The notes: generated by a model from the sequence alone, not told the origin. DNA of 64,000 nucleotides from Malus domestica (GCF_042453785.1 NC_091676.1:937501-1001500), one strand, 5' to 3'. Shown: positions 9,630-22,386, numbered from the stretch's first letter. Made by a program: numbers and translations.

Positions 9630-10791
9630 ATGAACAACATCTCTATGGGGTTTTCATGTGGGGATGATTTTGTAAGTCCTCTTTTTCTCTCTCTCACACA
9701 CACATACACTTTTCCATGGGAAATGATTTTGATCCGCAGTCCGCACTCATTTTCTCCTTCTGCGCAGACTTGTTTAGTGTGCGGAAAATCACTTCCTTTT
9801 TTTATCCTTTCCTGGAGTAGTACTCATTGACATGGTTGTTTAATTAGGACGGAGAGGAATGCAAAGCTCCACTTTTATACGAAACGAGGGAGAACCAGCA
9901 CAGCGGCAGCGGGTGCATGGATGTTCGCAATCATCATCGTCATCATATGCAGGTTGAAGTCGACTTCGAGTTTTGGCCGGTAGAGCATCCTCTCGAGCCA
10001 CCGGATGAAGATCGCCCTGTCAAATGCCCAATGCCCGACTCTTCCGTCATTAATGTGAGAAAGTAATTCGATCGATTTCATTTCAGCATCCATGAAAATT
10101 TTCATCTTATATGTAAAATATTATGAATGCTTTCTCGTCTTGAATAATACAATATACTGAGAAATTTCACTTTCAACCCACTTGAACGACAGGTTCGAAA
10201 CTCAGGTGAATGACGCGTTCAAAACTTAGTACAATTTGTCATTGTGTGACACGCTAAAATCGTCCCCCGTTAGAATATAGTCTCGCAAAACAGAAAAAAG
10301 ACGTTTTCTCAGCTGATTAATTCCTTTTTCTTATTATGTTTTTGTTTTGTGTAGATCTTGATGTTATTTTGTTGCTCGAATACATGAACTGAATGGAATT
10401 TCTATACAATAAAAAGCAAAAAGTTGAGGCATGTATTTAACCTCTGGCAGTGTTATATATGCAGATTGATTTTGTCTCATGTAAAATGCATTTACAGGAA
10501 GGAGGAAGGAAGGAGAAAAGGTTCTCAGAGAGCAATAGCATGCGTAAAAGAACAGAAGCATCATCTGCGGCTGCAGCAGCTTATAGCAATCAAGGGTTAA
10601 TCGATCAGACGGTGGTGGCAGTGGCAACGCCGCCTCCTGCTCGACCGGTGCGTAAGAGGCACCACCACACTCTCACCCGCGGCGACTGTATGATATCACC
10701 TCTACGGAGAATGCCACCTCTTCCTTCTCTCCCAACGCAGAGCATTACTGTCTTTCAAATGCTCCAGCAGTTCGACAAGTTCGACTCTTGA
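9630..10791 (+). CDS. Unrecognised conserved-looking plant protein, 180 residues, three exons
   Basis: Exons 9630-9671, 9848-10054 and 10498-10791 join in phase 0 with GT-AG introns. The product starts MNNISMGFSCGDDF; a second Met at residue 6 could be the real start. Exon 2 encodes an acidic, Pro-rich block (VDFEFWPVEHPLEPPDEDRP, then VKCPMPDSSVIN) preceded by a His-rich patch (NHHRHHM). Exon 3 is basic, with an Ala run, a PPPARPVRKRHHHTLTRGDC segment and a C-terminal LPTQSITVFQMLQQFDKFDS. There is no signal peptide or membrane segment, and the basic stretches could be nuclear signals. The WPVEHP...DEDRPVKCPMPDS core looks like a conserved plant family, but I cannot name it. Function unknown. 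Confidence 0.7.
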
Positions 10792-11342
10792 ATAAAATCA
10801 AACCCAGTTTTTGTTATCATTCAGTCATGAGACGATGGTCCTCTTGATCACAAATATTGTTGCTTCTAGTGTTTCTCACTTATTTTAATAGAAACTGATT
10901 TCCGCACACTTGCTCACCTCTCTCGGAGACTTTATTTTTGTCCCTTGATTTTTTTTTTTTTTTTTTTGGTTCATTCAATCCGAAGACCGAACAAAACAGA
11001 AGGTGTGCATGCAGAGGAAAGAGATTGCGGAAATCAGTTTCCTGTTTCAAAGGAAAAGGCATAGAATATGATCACTATCGTTATAAAAATCACGTCCTTG
11101 ATATAGTAGTATCTGAAAAGAAAAAGATATGAAGAAACAGGGGAGGAAAAAAAGCAAGTTCACCGTCTTCCAGGGGAGGAAAAATGTCAAGAATTATCAC
11201 CCTCGAGAGTTCTCCAGTCACATTAATCTTTTCTACATCTTCCCGTCCCTTTTTCCACATTCATTTCACAATTAGCAGCTGTAAAACCCTGATACCTGTG
11301 AAGTACATTTGGATAGTCGCGCTCCGGTTTCTGAACGAACTT
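10792..11342. other. Convergent intergenic region
   Basis: Holds the 3' ends of the small gene (AATAAAA at 10791-10797 may act as its poly(A) signal) and of IAR1, which converge. Poly-T/A runs only; no further gene seen. Confidence 0.6.
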
Positions 11343-14300
11343 TCATTCAAAAAGTGATATACATAGTGCAACTCCCATGCCAAGTATCAATGCAGTTAAT
11401 TGTAAAGCCGTGCTTTTCAACGATGAGCTGCCATTGCTGTTCATTTCAGCAAGCACTCCAGCAACAGCAATGTATATAAATCCACCAGCTGTAAAGCCCT
11501 GAAAAGAGATTCAACAAAGTAAAAAATATGTTTAATTCCGATCACGCAAGCCGAATATGAACCGAATGTTTAATGCAAAACATTCTCGGGCTAGACTCTT
11601 GTCACCTCAATCAAAGATGACCGTCCTGCATTCTGTCCCAAAATCAGAGCCTGCATCAATAGCAACGGATTACTCTCGTTTCAATTATCAAAGATACTAA
11701 AATGGAATAACCCTACAACAAAGACAATACTTTACCATTGCGGTTCCAAGTAGTGCCACAAGTGCTGAGAGAAAGTTGAAGAGCAGAGCTTTAGATACGC
11801 TGAAACCAGACCTTACGAGAATACCAAAATCACCGACCTGAAACAAAGGTAAACCAAGTTATAAACCTCCCAAGAACTAAACAAGAAGAAGACTGACTAA
11901 ATGAGACTGTTTAGCCAGCTAGCTATCAAGACTGCCTCTTTGACATGAGACTGTTTAGCCAGCTAGCTATCAAGACTGCCTCTTTGACATAGGAAGATGT
12001 TGATGGTTAAAATGCAGACCATTACATATTAACGAACAGAGAGAACTCAAACCTCTTGGGGAATTTCATGCGCAAGCAAGAATAGAGTTCTAGACCACCC
12101 ACCAACAGATCCATGAAGCAGGAACGCACTCCCTAAAGCCATCCCATCTGTAAAATTGTGCTGCAGTGGCAATACAAATCTTTCAGTAAATAATCTCTAT
12201 CATGAACCGCATTTTGTTTAAAGAAATACAAGCTTGATTGCAAACAAGAAGTCACATACAACACCATCCGAGAAGAGATTGAGATAGCCAAACACAAGAT
12301 TTGAGGGTGATTGAGTAGTTTCCCCTTTTGCAGACTTGGCCTCAGAAGTGGAATCATTTGCAGCATCTACATCTTGTTTATCATCACTCCCACCAGTCCT
12401 AGTGTTTCTCTGCGTGATGTATATATGGCAATGCTTAAATTGCAGTCTAGTATTTAAAACGTGATCAACAAAATTAGCTTGGGTGCAGAAATCAGATATA
12501 AGTAAGATTCATTCAAGATGCATATAAGCCAGCAGATGTCAAGTCTATGGCCAACATTAAATGAAGATGAAAACACACTCTGAAAGACCAATAAGCCAAT
12601 TAACTGCTTACCTTACGAATATGAGAGTCATGTTGAGTATTTTCGATCAAAGGATCGTTTAAACTATCAGATGCCACTTCTCCATCAGATGTCTTCAGCT
12701 TCCTTCCATCTTTTCCATTGGAAGATTCTGAATGCAAGTCATCGTGAGAATCATTATCATCCTTCAGTTTCTTGCTGTTCTTATGATGATGGTGATGATG
12801 ACCGTGACTCCATGCATTAGTTCCTCCAGAGTTTTCCTCAACATACCTCACTGTCTTTTCTACCAGAAGAAATAATACAATTCCCGCTGTAACAACCAAT
12901 ATAGTACTATTAAAATTCAACTAAAACCCAATCAGCAAGGACATTAACAATGATCAGGTTAAATAACAAGCTCAAAGAAACCAAAAACACCAGAAAACGA
13001 AGGAAGGGGTTACAGCCTACAGAGTCATATGGAAGAAGTGATGTGCAAGTAGAAACATTCAAGCACACAGAAACATACATCACATGTACCTGCCCTCAAT
13101 CACCCGCACAAACACAAATCATGCAGGCACAAAGCATGGTTAAGACAGCATGCAGAACATAGATTAGAACTAAGTACTAACCCAGGACGGATAATCCTAC
13201 TGAAAGATCTTCCAAAGAATGCGAATGTGAATGCTCATGCGAATGAGAATGGGAATGGCCTTCATGGTGGTCATGCGAGTCGGAGTGCCCTCCTCCTGCA
13301 ATTATATAAGATTCCGGTTCAACTGCTAATAAATATAAAAGACAAGCATCTTACACGTAATCATCTATTAAGAAATTATACATTTTCGATTAAGGAAATT
13401 GAAGAGTTCACTTACACACATCATTATAATTTAAAGCATTGGATTGTTATATGCTCTTCGTAAATTAAGATACAAGAACTTAAGACATAACCAAATCCTT
13501 AAAACATCAGATTAGACTGGGTGAAAAAAGATTATATGGGAATAGATTTGTACAGTGTGTAAAGATGAACTAAAAGCTGACAAATTAGTGCAGGCATCAT
13601 AAACTAGTCTCCGATTATTGTCTTACCAAGGGCATGCGGTAATTGATGAAGAAAAGCATCCCCCAACATTGCTCCAGCCTGCAAATGAAGTACAAATTAG
13701 ATTATCAAGTTCCTGTTCCCATCCACATGCTCCAACAATCTATATTGTAGGATACTTAAACCAGGCTAGGCATTGACTTCGAGATACTATTTAATGTCAA
13801 TTCAAGAGAAAGTTCTGTAAAATTATTGAGGCATACTTAAGAGTATACATGTCAAATTGGTCCAAAAGAGATGCAAACCATATACAATTTGATTAGATTT
13901 AAAAACTAGATAAACAGGTCAGAAGAATCTGACCCCAAATATAGCCAACGAATCAACAACTGCCTTGGATGGTTTCCCCTGTACTGCAATAAGCAATAAA
14001 TTCAGTCCTGGTCATTGGTACGGGCTTCTTGAAGCAGAAGTCATCGCCAATGTCAATAAAAAGATTAACTTACAATTGAGTCACTTACCGAACATCACTG
14101 GCAAGATAATCAGGCAGATAAGGGAGGCCATGCTCACCAAAAGCGAGCACCCCAAGGAATGAATCCAGAGACCTATAAACGATGAATAAGAATACAGTTA
14201 CAGCTCACGCATCTTAGATCAGTTCATTTCGTGTGACACAACAATGCATAAGTAATAGAAAGTATCGGAACAAAATAAAGCAAGGGTTAAAAAGAGTGAG

Positions 14301-14877
14301 ACTTGTATAACAGTTATTCAGCAACACAATTCGCACTTTCGACTGCAAAGAAGATTTCAAACCAAACAAGCATTGTGCTTTCACAATCTGTATCAATACC
14401 AAAGCAAAAATTTCCCAGCTTTTGCACTCACCACCACCACTGACTTCTTCAAAATTTCCAATTGTTCAATCCACATACTTAGCAACAAATAATGCACAAT
14501 TCTGAAAAAAACCCAAAAAATGTAAGAGAAATACCAGCAACTGAGAGCTGCAGAGCACCAAAATGCTCGTGATCGTGATCGTGACCGTGATGGTGAAATT
14601 CAAATCCGTACAACTTCATGTCCTCCTCCTCCGCCAATTCCTCGGGAAGCTTCGATCTCGGCAGTAATCTATCCTCCTCCTCGTCGTGGCCGTGGCCGCT
14701 GCCGTGACTGTGGCCGTGGTCCTGGTGGTGGTGGTGCGCATGGCTGCAACCCTGGTGGTGAGTGTGAGGCTCGTGAGCGGCAGATGCAGGGAACCCAGAA
14801 ACAAAACTCAGATCCGAACAGAGCCCAACAACCAAAGCAAGAGCAACCAAGACCAAACCTTTCTTACAAAGCGCCAT
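11343..14877 (-). CDS. IAR1: IAR1-like ZIP (SLC39/KE4) metal transporter, 492 residues
   Basis: Eleven exons, all in frame: 14877-14535, 14172-14089, 13983-13934, 13678-13627, 13295-13182, 12886-12612, 12409-12260, 12160-12053, 11837-11736, 11650-11606, 11498-11343. The product has a signal peptide, a His-rich luminal N-terminus (HTHHQGCSHAHHHHQDHGHS), the VQGKPSKAVVDSLAIFG and GAMLGDAFLHQLPHALG segments, and a second His cluster. A His-rich loop near residue 242 precedes the metal-site helices, HNFTDG (357-362) and HEIPQE (387-392). The C-terminus is hydrophobic. Arabidopsis IAR1 is of similar size; it sets sensitivity to IAA-amino-acid conjugates and is thought to move Zn/Mn between the ER/secretory lumen and cytosol. 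No defect seen. Confidence 0.95.
11901..11989. repeat. Exact 44-bp tandem duplication in an IAR1 intron
   Basis: The unit beginning ATGAGACTGTTTAGCCAGCT occurs at 11901 and 11945 with no difference I can see. It lies in the intron between exons 8 and 9 and must be recent. Confidence 0.9.
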
Positions 14878-14991
14878 TTTCTGAGAAACCCCAATTGTCT
14901 TGTCGGTTAAGATGGGGGTTTTATTGTAAATATCGAATTTAAGGTCGGTAGTTGGTGTAGTAGTTGAAGCCCGTCCGTCGGGAGGGAGGGT

Positions 14992-15099
14992 TTAAGAAGA
15001 AGGACGGCGCTTGCAAGTACCTTCGATGGTCATAACAACAACTGAAACGAAAAAGAGGATGATTATGCCGACTATAATACCGAATGTCACAGCATCCAT
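14992..15099 (-). CDS. 35-residue single-pass membrane peptide: small gene or uORF of IAR1
   Basis: The ATG at 15099-15097 opens a 35-codon frame ending at TAA (14994-14992). The peptide starts MDAVTFG, has an uninterrupted hydrophobic helix of about 20 residues (IIVGIIILFFVSVVVMT, residues 8-24), and ends in a polar, basic tail, EGTCKRRPSS. This predicts a small membrane protein, tail probably cytosolic. The ATG is 10 bp downstream of a long GA tract, in the transcribed sense. The stop lies 114 bp before the IAR1 ATG on the same strand, so the ORF is either a uORF in the IAR1 leader or a separate tiny gene. I know no named homologue. The amphipathic design argues against a chance ORF but does not prove it. 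Confidence 0.5.
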   Translation of the reverse strand: MDAVTFGIIVGIIILFFVSVVVMTIEGTCKRRPSS

Positions 15100-15105
15100 C
15101 CCCGA

Positions 15106-15108
<3 letters not shown>

Positions 15109-15154
<46 letters not shown>
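15109..15154. repeat. CT/GA microsatellite, upstream of IAR1 and the 35-residue ORF
   Basis: A pure (TC)n run of about 46 bp, GA in the sense of the two minus-strand frames. A second short (CT)n tract lies at about 15246-15267. Both probably fall in the promoter or leader. Confidence 0.9.
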
Positions 15155-15157
<3 letters not shown>

Positions 15158-15269
15158 TTTTTCGGATTTTTTATTTTCTTTTTCTTTTATTTTTGTTCTC
15201 GGAATCCCCAGGAGAGGCTCTGACAGCGCGGTCGGCTCTCACTCCACTCTCTCTCTCTCTCTCTCTTCT

Positions 15270-16543
15270 CCCCGCAAGTCCACACTCCACACTCCCTATC
15301 TGGATTGGCCGCTCCACAAGTCCACTACTTTATGTCATATTTGAGTTTGAGAAATGCAATGCTATCGAGTTATTCAAAATTTACTCTTATGGGATTCTTC
15401 AGTTCATATTTTTAATAAAATATTTTATACTATTAGTTTGAGAATTGACGTTAAAATGTGGAATTCGGATTTTTTTCTATTTTGAAAAAGAGGATAACTG
15501 ATGGTAAGCCACGATTATCCACCCATTCGGAAAGCTAAGAAGACTCACAGAGACATTGCAACCTCCCTCTAACCACAAGTCTAGCTTCTACACCAACAGT
15601 GAATTTCGAACAAAAAACCTCCAGTTTTTAATTTGAAGGAAGTCTCACAATCCACTCTTTACCCCTGGACTATCAGCACGTGGTTGTAATGTTTTATTTG
15701 AGCCATATGAGTTCTCCATCGTGGATTGTGTGAAACTCGCAATGTTTGAAACTGCTTTTAGAAGTAATGACTGTTTTGAGACAACTAAAAACGTTTCTAC
15801 TATCATATGTCAAGAAATTTACATGCTTACAATAAAAGCATCTCCAACAAATGCTTCTTAAGGAAGCAGTCTCGAACCAGCCATTCTTTACTGCGATTAT
15901 TTGGTTTCCGTTTTTACTATGCGATGGTTGGCAGGAAATTCACAAAATCCCATCCTTCCCTTCCCGCAGAGCAGCATGAACTACTAAAGATTCTACAAAC
16001 AGGCATCTCCAATCAAAACACACTAAAGATTCACCCACATGAAATGGAAAGGTAGCCACCGGAGTGACGAGCCAATATTTACACACGAAAACCAACCGTG
16101 AAACACAAGCACGATCCACAATTATACGAAATGGCGAAACACTCTACTGTAACACTTCAGTTGCTCTCTTATATTGACAAGCAAAGACTTCTAAGTTAAA
16201 CAAGGGGTAATTCCAAGACTACGAGTACTAATTACCTAGGCAGTAGGCAGTAGGCAGTAGGCAGAGTCACCTCTCTCTTCCCATGTAAAATCCTAACAAA
16301 TTGCAATCATAAAACTAGTAGTGTACAACTCCCTCCATATTCACAAGGTTTCTGCTGCTTTTAGTGAGTGTAAGTTCATCTAGCTTGTAACAGCTGCTGC
16401 CTGTTCCTGCACCAAATTCCACGTCTAAATCAAATAAGTCGAGCACAAGATTCATCGGAACTTGGGGACTACGGCTGATATGATATAAACAGTGGGAAAA
16501 TTAAGTTGATGGTAGCACTACGTACCATTTTCAGTGTTTAAGA
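15270..16543. other. Intergenic between IAR1 promoter and the MAP65 3' end
   Basis: No supported gene. A short (GGCAGTA)n tract of about four units lies at 16239-16264. The rest is probably the distal IAR1 promoter and the 3' UTR of the MAP65 gene. Confidence 0.55.
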
Positions 16544-19500
16544 TCAATCATGAGGGGGGGAGCCCAGCACAGAACCACAAACAGACGTGGAATATGACAT
16601 TGTATCTTCTTTTGGTATGGACACAAAGTTCAGGGGCGTTGTCGACATTCTTCTCATTTCCTTGAAATATCCATTTTGGCGCCCAGAGTAAGATCGAGGT
16701 GTCAAGAGCTCAGGAGTTCCACTGCCAACTGAGTTCCGATGAGGAGTTGGAGGCACGGATCCATTCCCATTTGAACGATATCCATTTGGCTTCCTAAAGC
16801 TGGTGCTTTTCCTAGGACTAGGTTTAGACCCATACATGGCTTCTTTCTCTGTAAGGAGCAGATCTTGGAGCTTCTTTTGGTTCTATAAATGGAAAGAATG
16901 TTAAAGACATCATCCATATGACCACTTTTTTCTTTTTCGGTAACTCATATCAAAGCATTGTTAGGCCATAATTAAACAAAACCAATTTCTAAATTCATTT
17001 GGACAATCTACTTTATTGTCATATCATTTGATAACAATTCACAACAGTTTAGTTAAATTACCCTAGATTTTTTCTTATCCTCTTCTTTTTGCCGCCTGCT
17101 CACTTTGTAATCCTCCAGTATCGACACCAGTCGTGCCTGAAAATATTGTTATGGAAGTTTAAGACAGGCGGACACTACACCAAAAACACATCCACGAACT
17201 TTTGTTGCAAAAGTAACTCACCCCATCATAAAGAAATAACATCTTCCTCTCGTCTTCCCAGGCCAGAGTTTTGTGTATCAGATTGTCAACAATTGCTGGA
17301 AAGAGACCTTGTTAGCTCTACCACTGTTGCATCCTCAGACAAAGAGGCGAATTCTAAAGAAAACAATACCTGGAATTTTGGTTACAGTCACTCTAGCTCG
17401 TTCTGCACGTTTGAGGTTAATATGGGCACCTCTCCCTGCACTGTACCGGTTATCATCCTGGAATTCAATTAACAAATTTGTATAAAATGCGTAAAAACTA
17501 CAAGGCATAATAATCAACCACGGAAACTAAAAGATGGATTTTTGTTTGTGTGTGTATCAAAACTTAAATCCTAATTATGATTCCCTTTCATATCATGGCA
17601 TGTGGAAAGGCTACCACAACTTCTCAAAGCTTACTTGATTGTAGTCTTCGAGCCAATTTTCCTCTTCACAAGCAAATAACCACCGGTCTATCCTATCCAT
17701 TATTTCTTTCCGGCTCATAGCCTCTTCTTTAGCTTTGACTATCTGTGCTTCTATGTTTGCCAGAAGTTCAGAAGGATCTACTAGACCTGAACAAAAACAA
17801 CAATATTTTTCTATAAGAAACAAAAAACAATATTTATACGTCTTTCTGTGTCAAATATATTTAACCTAAGCATCTAATTAACTGGCTTTGAGACAAAGTG
17901 AAGTTTCATACCCGAATCTATCAATGCATTTGATTTCTCAGCAGCTGTGCTTATATCAGGTTCAATATGAGCCATTCTGCATACTTCCTCCAGTTCTGCC
18001 CGCCTTTTCATAACAAGTTCTTTCATTCTGCTTGCTTTCAATTCAGCGAGTCTCTCCACTTCTGCCGATACCTGTCAAAGAGATGACAAGGAATTTGATA
18101 TTCAACTTGCAAAAAATTAAAATTAGAAGATGTGGAGATTGATATTCAACCTGTTCAATAATTTCTGTTGAAAGAAGGCCTGGTTCCGTAATTTCTGCTT
18201 CTGAAATTCCAAAAATGCGAGTAACCCTTGAAAAGTTATTTCTTTCTTCTTTTGACGAGTCCATCAAATTCCAAAGTTCAAAAAGTGACGCTACAATATC
18301 TTTTAGCTGCATTTTGTAACAGGATTATACTTCAGATTCCAAAGTCACAATCAAAATACATGTACAGTATGATCACCGATTACCTTATTGATTCGAGCTT
18401 TTCTTTCAGTTTTCAACTTGAGAATAGTCTGTTCTAGGCCTTCCAATGTGCTGTTGCTGATGTTTGTAGACTGTTCAGTGTTTGCCCTGTGCAAGCTAGG
18501 ATCCACTTCACCCACAGTGTGGCCAAAATCCAAGCCAAGCACACCGCAAAGAGAATGAACCTCGTTTACATGTCCCAAAACCTTGTTGAGGCGGTCAGAC
18601 TGCAAGCAAATAAAGTATATTCTACATATCAGAACATACAAAACTGCAGGATAAAGCAATCCGTATCATTCCAAGGCATCCAAATGATGCAAACATTTCA
18701 CGAGGAGTTCAAATTCATATTATGATATAATTACCTTCTCTTTTTGAAGAGTGTGAAGATGTGCTTGATATTCAGTTAGCTTTCTAACCGACAAGTCATG
18801 TTCGTCTAGGGTTAACGAACTGACTGGAGCATTGTTGAGATGGTTGTATCCAGATATCTCCCCACTGATCTTCTCAATTTGTGCCTTTATATCTGAAAAT
18901 TGCTTCATCCTCTCCTCTTTCTTCACTCTTAGATCTTCTACAAGTGGTGCCACAGATGCAAGTTTTTCTTTCAAAGAATTTGCTCGCTTCTCTCTCTGGA
19001 TCTGAAGATTTTATTTTAGAATCAGATGAACAAGTCAAATAGCAGAGGCACATACAACAGGTCACAGAAATCGGTTAAAAATAGTTCATACTTTTGTTAT
19101 GTGATATTGTGAGACAGAGAATGGAAGTTTCTAAACATTTTGTAAACTCATCGTGGAAACAGAAAAAGTGGAAGAAACAAATGAATCACCAAGCAGAAAG
19201 TTTTTACAAATCATTAAATGGCCCAATTGCAAAAGAGAGCAAACATAGGAGGAGAACAAAAAATTCAAGGATGAAGCCAAGAAATGGTCAAAAGATTATC
19301 ATTACCAAAATGACAAAGTTCCAATGGATTCCTTACCGGTGAATTAATATTAAGTTCCCCCAGAGAAGCCATGAGAGTTGCAAGCTCAGCTTCTTTGGCT
19401 GCAACAGACTGATGAAGGCGTGCCTTGGCATTGGCAGCTTCGTCAACCTTTCTCCTGTAAACATCTAAGCATTCCCTCTCCAACTCTAACAACATGCGGT

Positions 19501-20698
19501 CTTGGTCTGCTATGCTCTCACCAATGTCATTCCATATTTGCTGCACTCGTTGAAAAAGCCATACACAAAATCAATTATTGTGGAAACACGACTCAGTGGT
19601 TTGCAGTATCTTTCTCCTTTTCAACAGGGAAAGAATAAGAAACTTGCAACACAGACTGGGGTCATGAACATCTTATTGACACAAAGAAACCAAATGCTAA
19701 GAGGTAAAGCAAATTCAATCAGAAAAACGAAACATCACACACCACACATACTTATCTTCCTCCCATGAATTATTCATCATAAAAAATTGCAGAGTAGAAG
19801 CAGATGAGAAAGGTAAAATCCAAAATTCAGATGGAGAAAGAAACACATTTAACTATGGAAACTTGAAAACAAAGTCCATAACCAGAAGTTCTATCAACTG
19901 CATTCCCTCTAACTGCCATCCCTGGTAACAATACCAGAGTCTAACACCAATCCAAATTAGGAAGAACCAAAAGACAGTCAACTCTCATGCGCTCATACCC
20001 CTCCTAATGCGTGCAACCATTTACGAAAAAAGCTACAAACAAGTTAACAGAACCCTGGTCTAAAAAATCCCAATAGAATAAAGATTACAAAATAAACACA
20101 TTGTTCTGGAACTATATAATTCAGGAAAACACCCGCCTTTCACCAGACAAAAAAAAAACAAGAAAATCAGTACAAAACAGATAACCCATCAAATTTGGTA
20201 TATGATTTTGCAAAGAAATTCAAGAGATTGGAGAAGTCTAGTTGAAGGAAAAAATAAAGAATCGGTAAATATTCAAACACTAATTTATAGAAACTATGCT
20301 CAATTCACACAGTAAAGAGAAAATGGTAACTGGGTTTCAAAATTATTGTGAACAGATTGCATTTCAGGGGACCTTTTACCTTAAAAAGGTGCAAAGACCT
20401 GTACTTTCTTTGTTACTTCAAAGAACCCAAAAAAGACCCCAAATTTATAGCTCCACTAGGCTCATCATTATTACACATTTTAGAGAATTAATCACTGCTT
20501 TCTTTTGACGGAGCAACAACAACTTAAAAGTTGCTAAAAACCCCAATCATTAAAAGGGCCTAGGTGAAAAGCAAATTTTCAAGCAGCAGTAGCAGAAGAA
20601 GAAGAAAAAAGTTGAGGGTTTACCTGAAGTTCCTTGAGTAAAACATTGCAGCTGGCGCTGGTACGGACACCGATGGTAGGACTCCCAAGAGCCAGCAT
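16544..20698 (-). CDS. MAP65-6: MAP65-6/7-type microtubule-associated protein (MAP65/Ase1/PRC1), 601 residues
   Basis: Eleven exons in frame: 20698-20624, 19540-19337, 19001-18735, 18599-18384, 18306-18151, 18071-17912, 17786-17635, 17457-17370, 17295-17222, 17136-17062, 16882-16544. The protein starts [20 protein letters not shown] and continues as the long coiled-coil rod of the family ([20 protein letters not shown], then [20 protein letters not shown]). The conserved microtubule-binding segment follows ([40 protein letters not shown]). The Ser/Pro-rich tail has [17 protein letters not shown] and [12 protein letters not shown], with sites fitting CDK/MAPK control. MAP65 proteins cross-link antiparallel microtubules. 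The tail and the YSAGRGAH block match MAP65-6 and MAP65-7 better than MAP65-1. No defect seen. Confidence 0.93.
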
Positions 20699-21362
20699 TT
20701 TGCACAGATCTCTCTCTCGCTTACTTTCTGTTTCTCTCTCTAGAAAGTGAAGTGAAAAGCAAGTTTCTTGGTGGGTTTTGAAGTAGGCAGAAAAACCAGA
20801 GAACCCCAACAAAAATTGAAGCCAAAAGGTTGAAATTTGGAAGACTTACAGAAGAGAGAAGAAAGAAGGAAGAGAAGAGAATAGAGAGGGTTTAATAAGT
20901 GCTTTTTTTGTAAGTCAAAAGAGACCAAGAGACCAAGACTCAGTTGGGCATGTCTCCATTGCCTCAAACAACCTGAGTTCTCCTAGATCTGAAGCAATTC
21001 TCTTCAGACTTTTGCTGCCAAAGCTTGCTCCTTTAGCTCTTCTTTTCTCTGCTTTTTTCAGATTTTTCAAGAAAATGTGAGAGACCAAGAAGAAGCAAAG
21101 GATCTCTGAGATGGGTTTTGAACGGAACGGGAAAACAAAAGAAAAAAATAGGATTAAACAACAACAGGGAGAGAGAGAGAGAGAGGATTAGGGTAAAAGG
21201 TTGAGACTTTAGTGAAAGAAAGAGAAAATTATTGGCAATGGACTTACTATTTAGTAATAACCAGAAAAGAAAACCATCTTTCTCTCTTTATGGGGCGCTT
21301 GAGGTTAGGCTAAAATGCGCCTAGTGTGTAGCAGGTGATATCAATCATCATCTGCCTAAACA

Positions 21363-21393
<31 letters not shown>

Positions 21394-22231
21394 GAAGTGA
21401 GTGTGTGAGCTCACAAGTGTCTCTCTCTCCGTCTCTGGAAGTGTGTTAGAGCTCACGGAAAGGGATTCTCTCTTCTATTAAATCCATTCAATCACTTAAT
21501 ACAGATATTTAAATTTTAATTCAACAACTAAAATTATTATAATTTTTAAAAAAATATTATATTTATAACTGTTAGATCAAATTTTAAAAACACAGATTAA
21601 TAAATTAGATGGAAAAAATCCGGTGATATCCTTTCCAAAGCTCACGAGTAGAAAAAGTACTGCATCAGCTTCTGCGCGTGGAGTTTACTCTCGAAAACAG
21701 AGATGGAAAATTGGGAAATTGAGAGAGAGAAACCCACAGTAATCAACCTCAGTAGTTAGCTGTTTTTGATGGTGATATTTAGCAATTAATTATGTCCTCT
21801 TTTTACTATAAAACTAATTAGCTTTTGAGCATATTTATACATATTTTTTCACTTCTCATATGTTTTTATTATTTTTTGTTCATTAATTTTTATTAATTAA
21901 TTTGATACTAAAATTGAAAATTAAAATTAGTGTACGGGAGGTTAAAATAAGTGTTGGATAACAACGTTACTTAAGTAATTAATGTGCAACTGTTCTTATA
22001 TGTGTGCTATATTGCGTTGCTCAGCACCAAACTTCTTATCTTCCAATAGAAACAAGCAAAATAGAAAAGGATGGGAATATTGCTTTTGGGGTTTATTTTT
22101 TCCCTTCATAATGTAGTTTTCAAGGGTTCGGCTTATAAATTGATGGTTTCACTTTCACCCACAAAAAGAAAACAAGACAAGCACATCTCATGTCTACATG
22201 TATCTATCTACTGCCATTTCAACAATTTTAT
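20699..22231. other. MAP65 leader and promoter region, then AT-rich intergenic DNA
   Basis: Contains a (CT)n tract at 21363-21390 and GA-rich blocks at 20840-20890 and 21170-21186, typical of a 5' leader/promoter. No ORF worth calling. Confidence 0.6.
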
Positions 22232-22386
22232 AGGGAGAGATTATATTCACACATTCTAAATTACTTATTTCACATCTTTTTAATTTTTTAATATTTTTTA
22301 CACACCACTAGCACTTGATAAATAAATATTAAAAAATTAAAAGGGTGTAGGAGAAGTAATTTGGGATGTGTGAATATAATCTCCCT
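22232..22386. mobile_element. MITE with about 66-bp inverted arms
   Basis: The left arm begins AGGGAGAGATTATATTCACA and runs to TTTTTAATATT; the right arm is its near-perfect complement ending GAATATAATCTCCCT. Together they form one long hairpin. A TTTAT repeat flanks both ends and may be the target duplication. Confidence 0.8.

Noticed and set aside
9444-9830. 128-residue plus-strand ORF through the CT tract
   Set aside because: Its frame includes the CT repeat as an (SL)n run and reads through the intron 1 donor; the ATG at 9630 in the same frame gives a better spliced model.
14686-14910. Plus-strand Val/Ala-rich ORF
   Set aside because: Antisense shadow of the His-rich exon 1 of IAR1.
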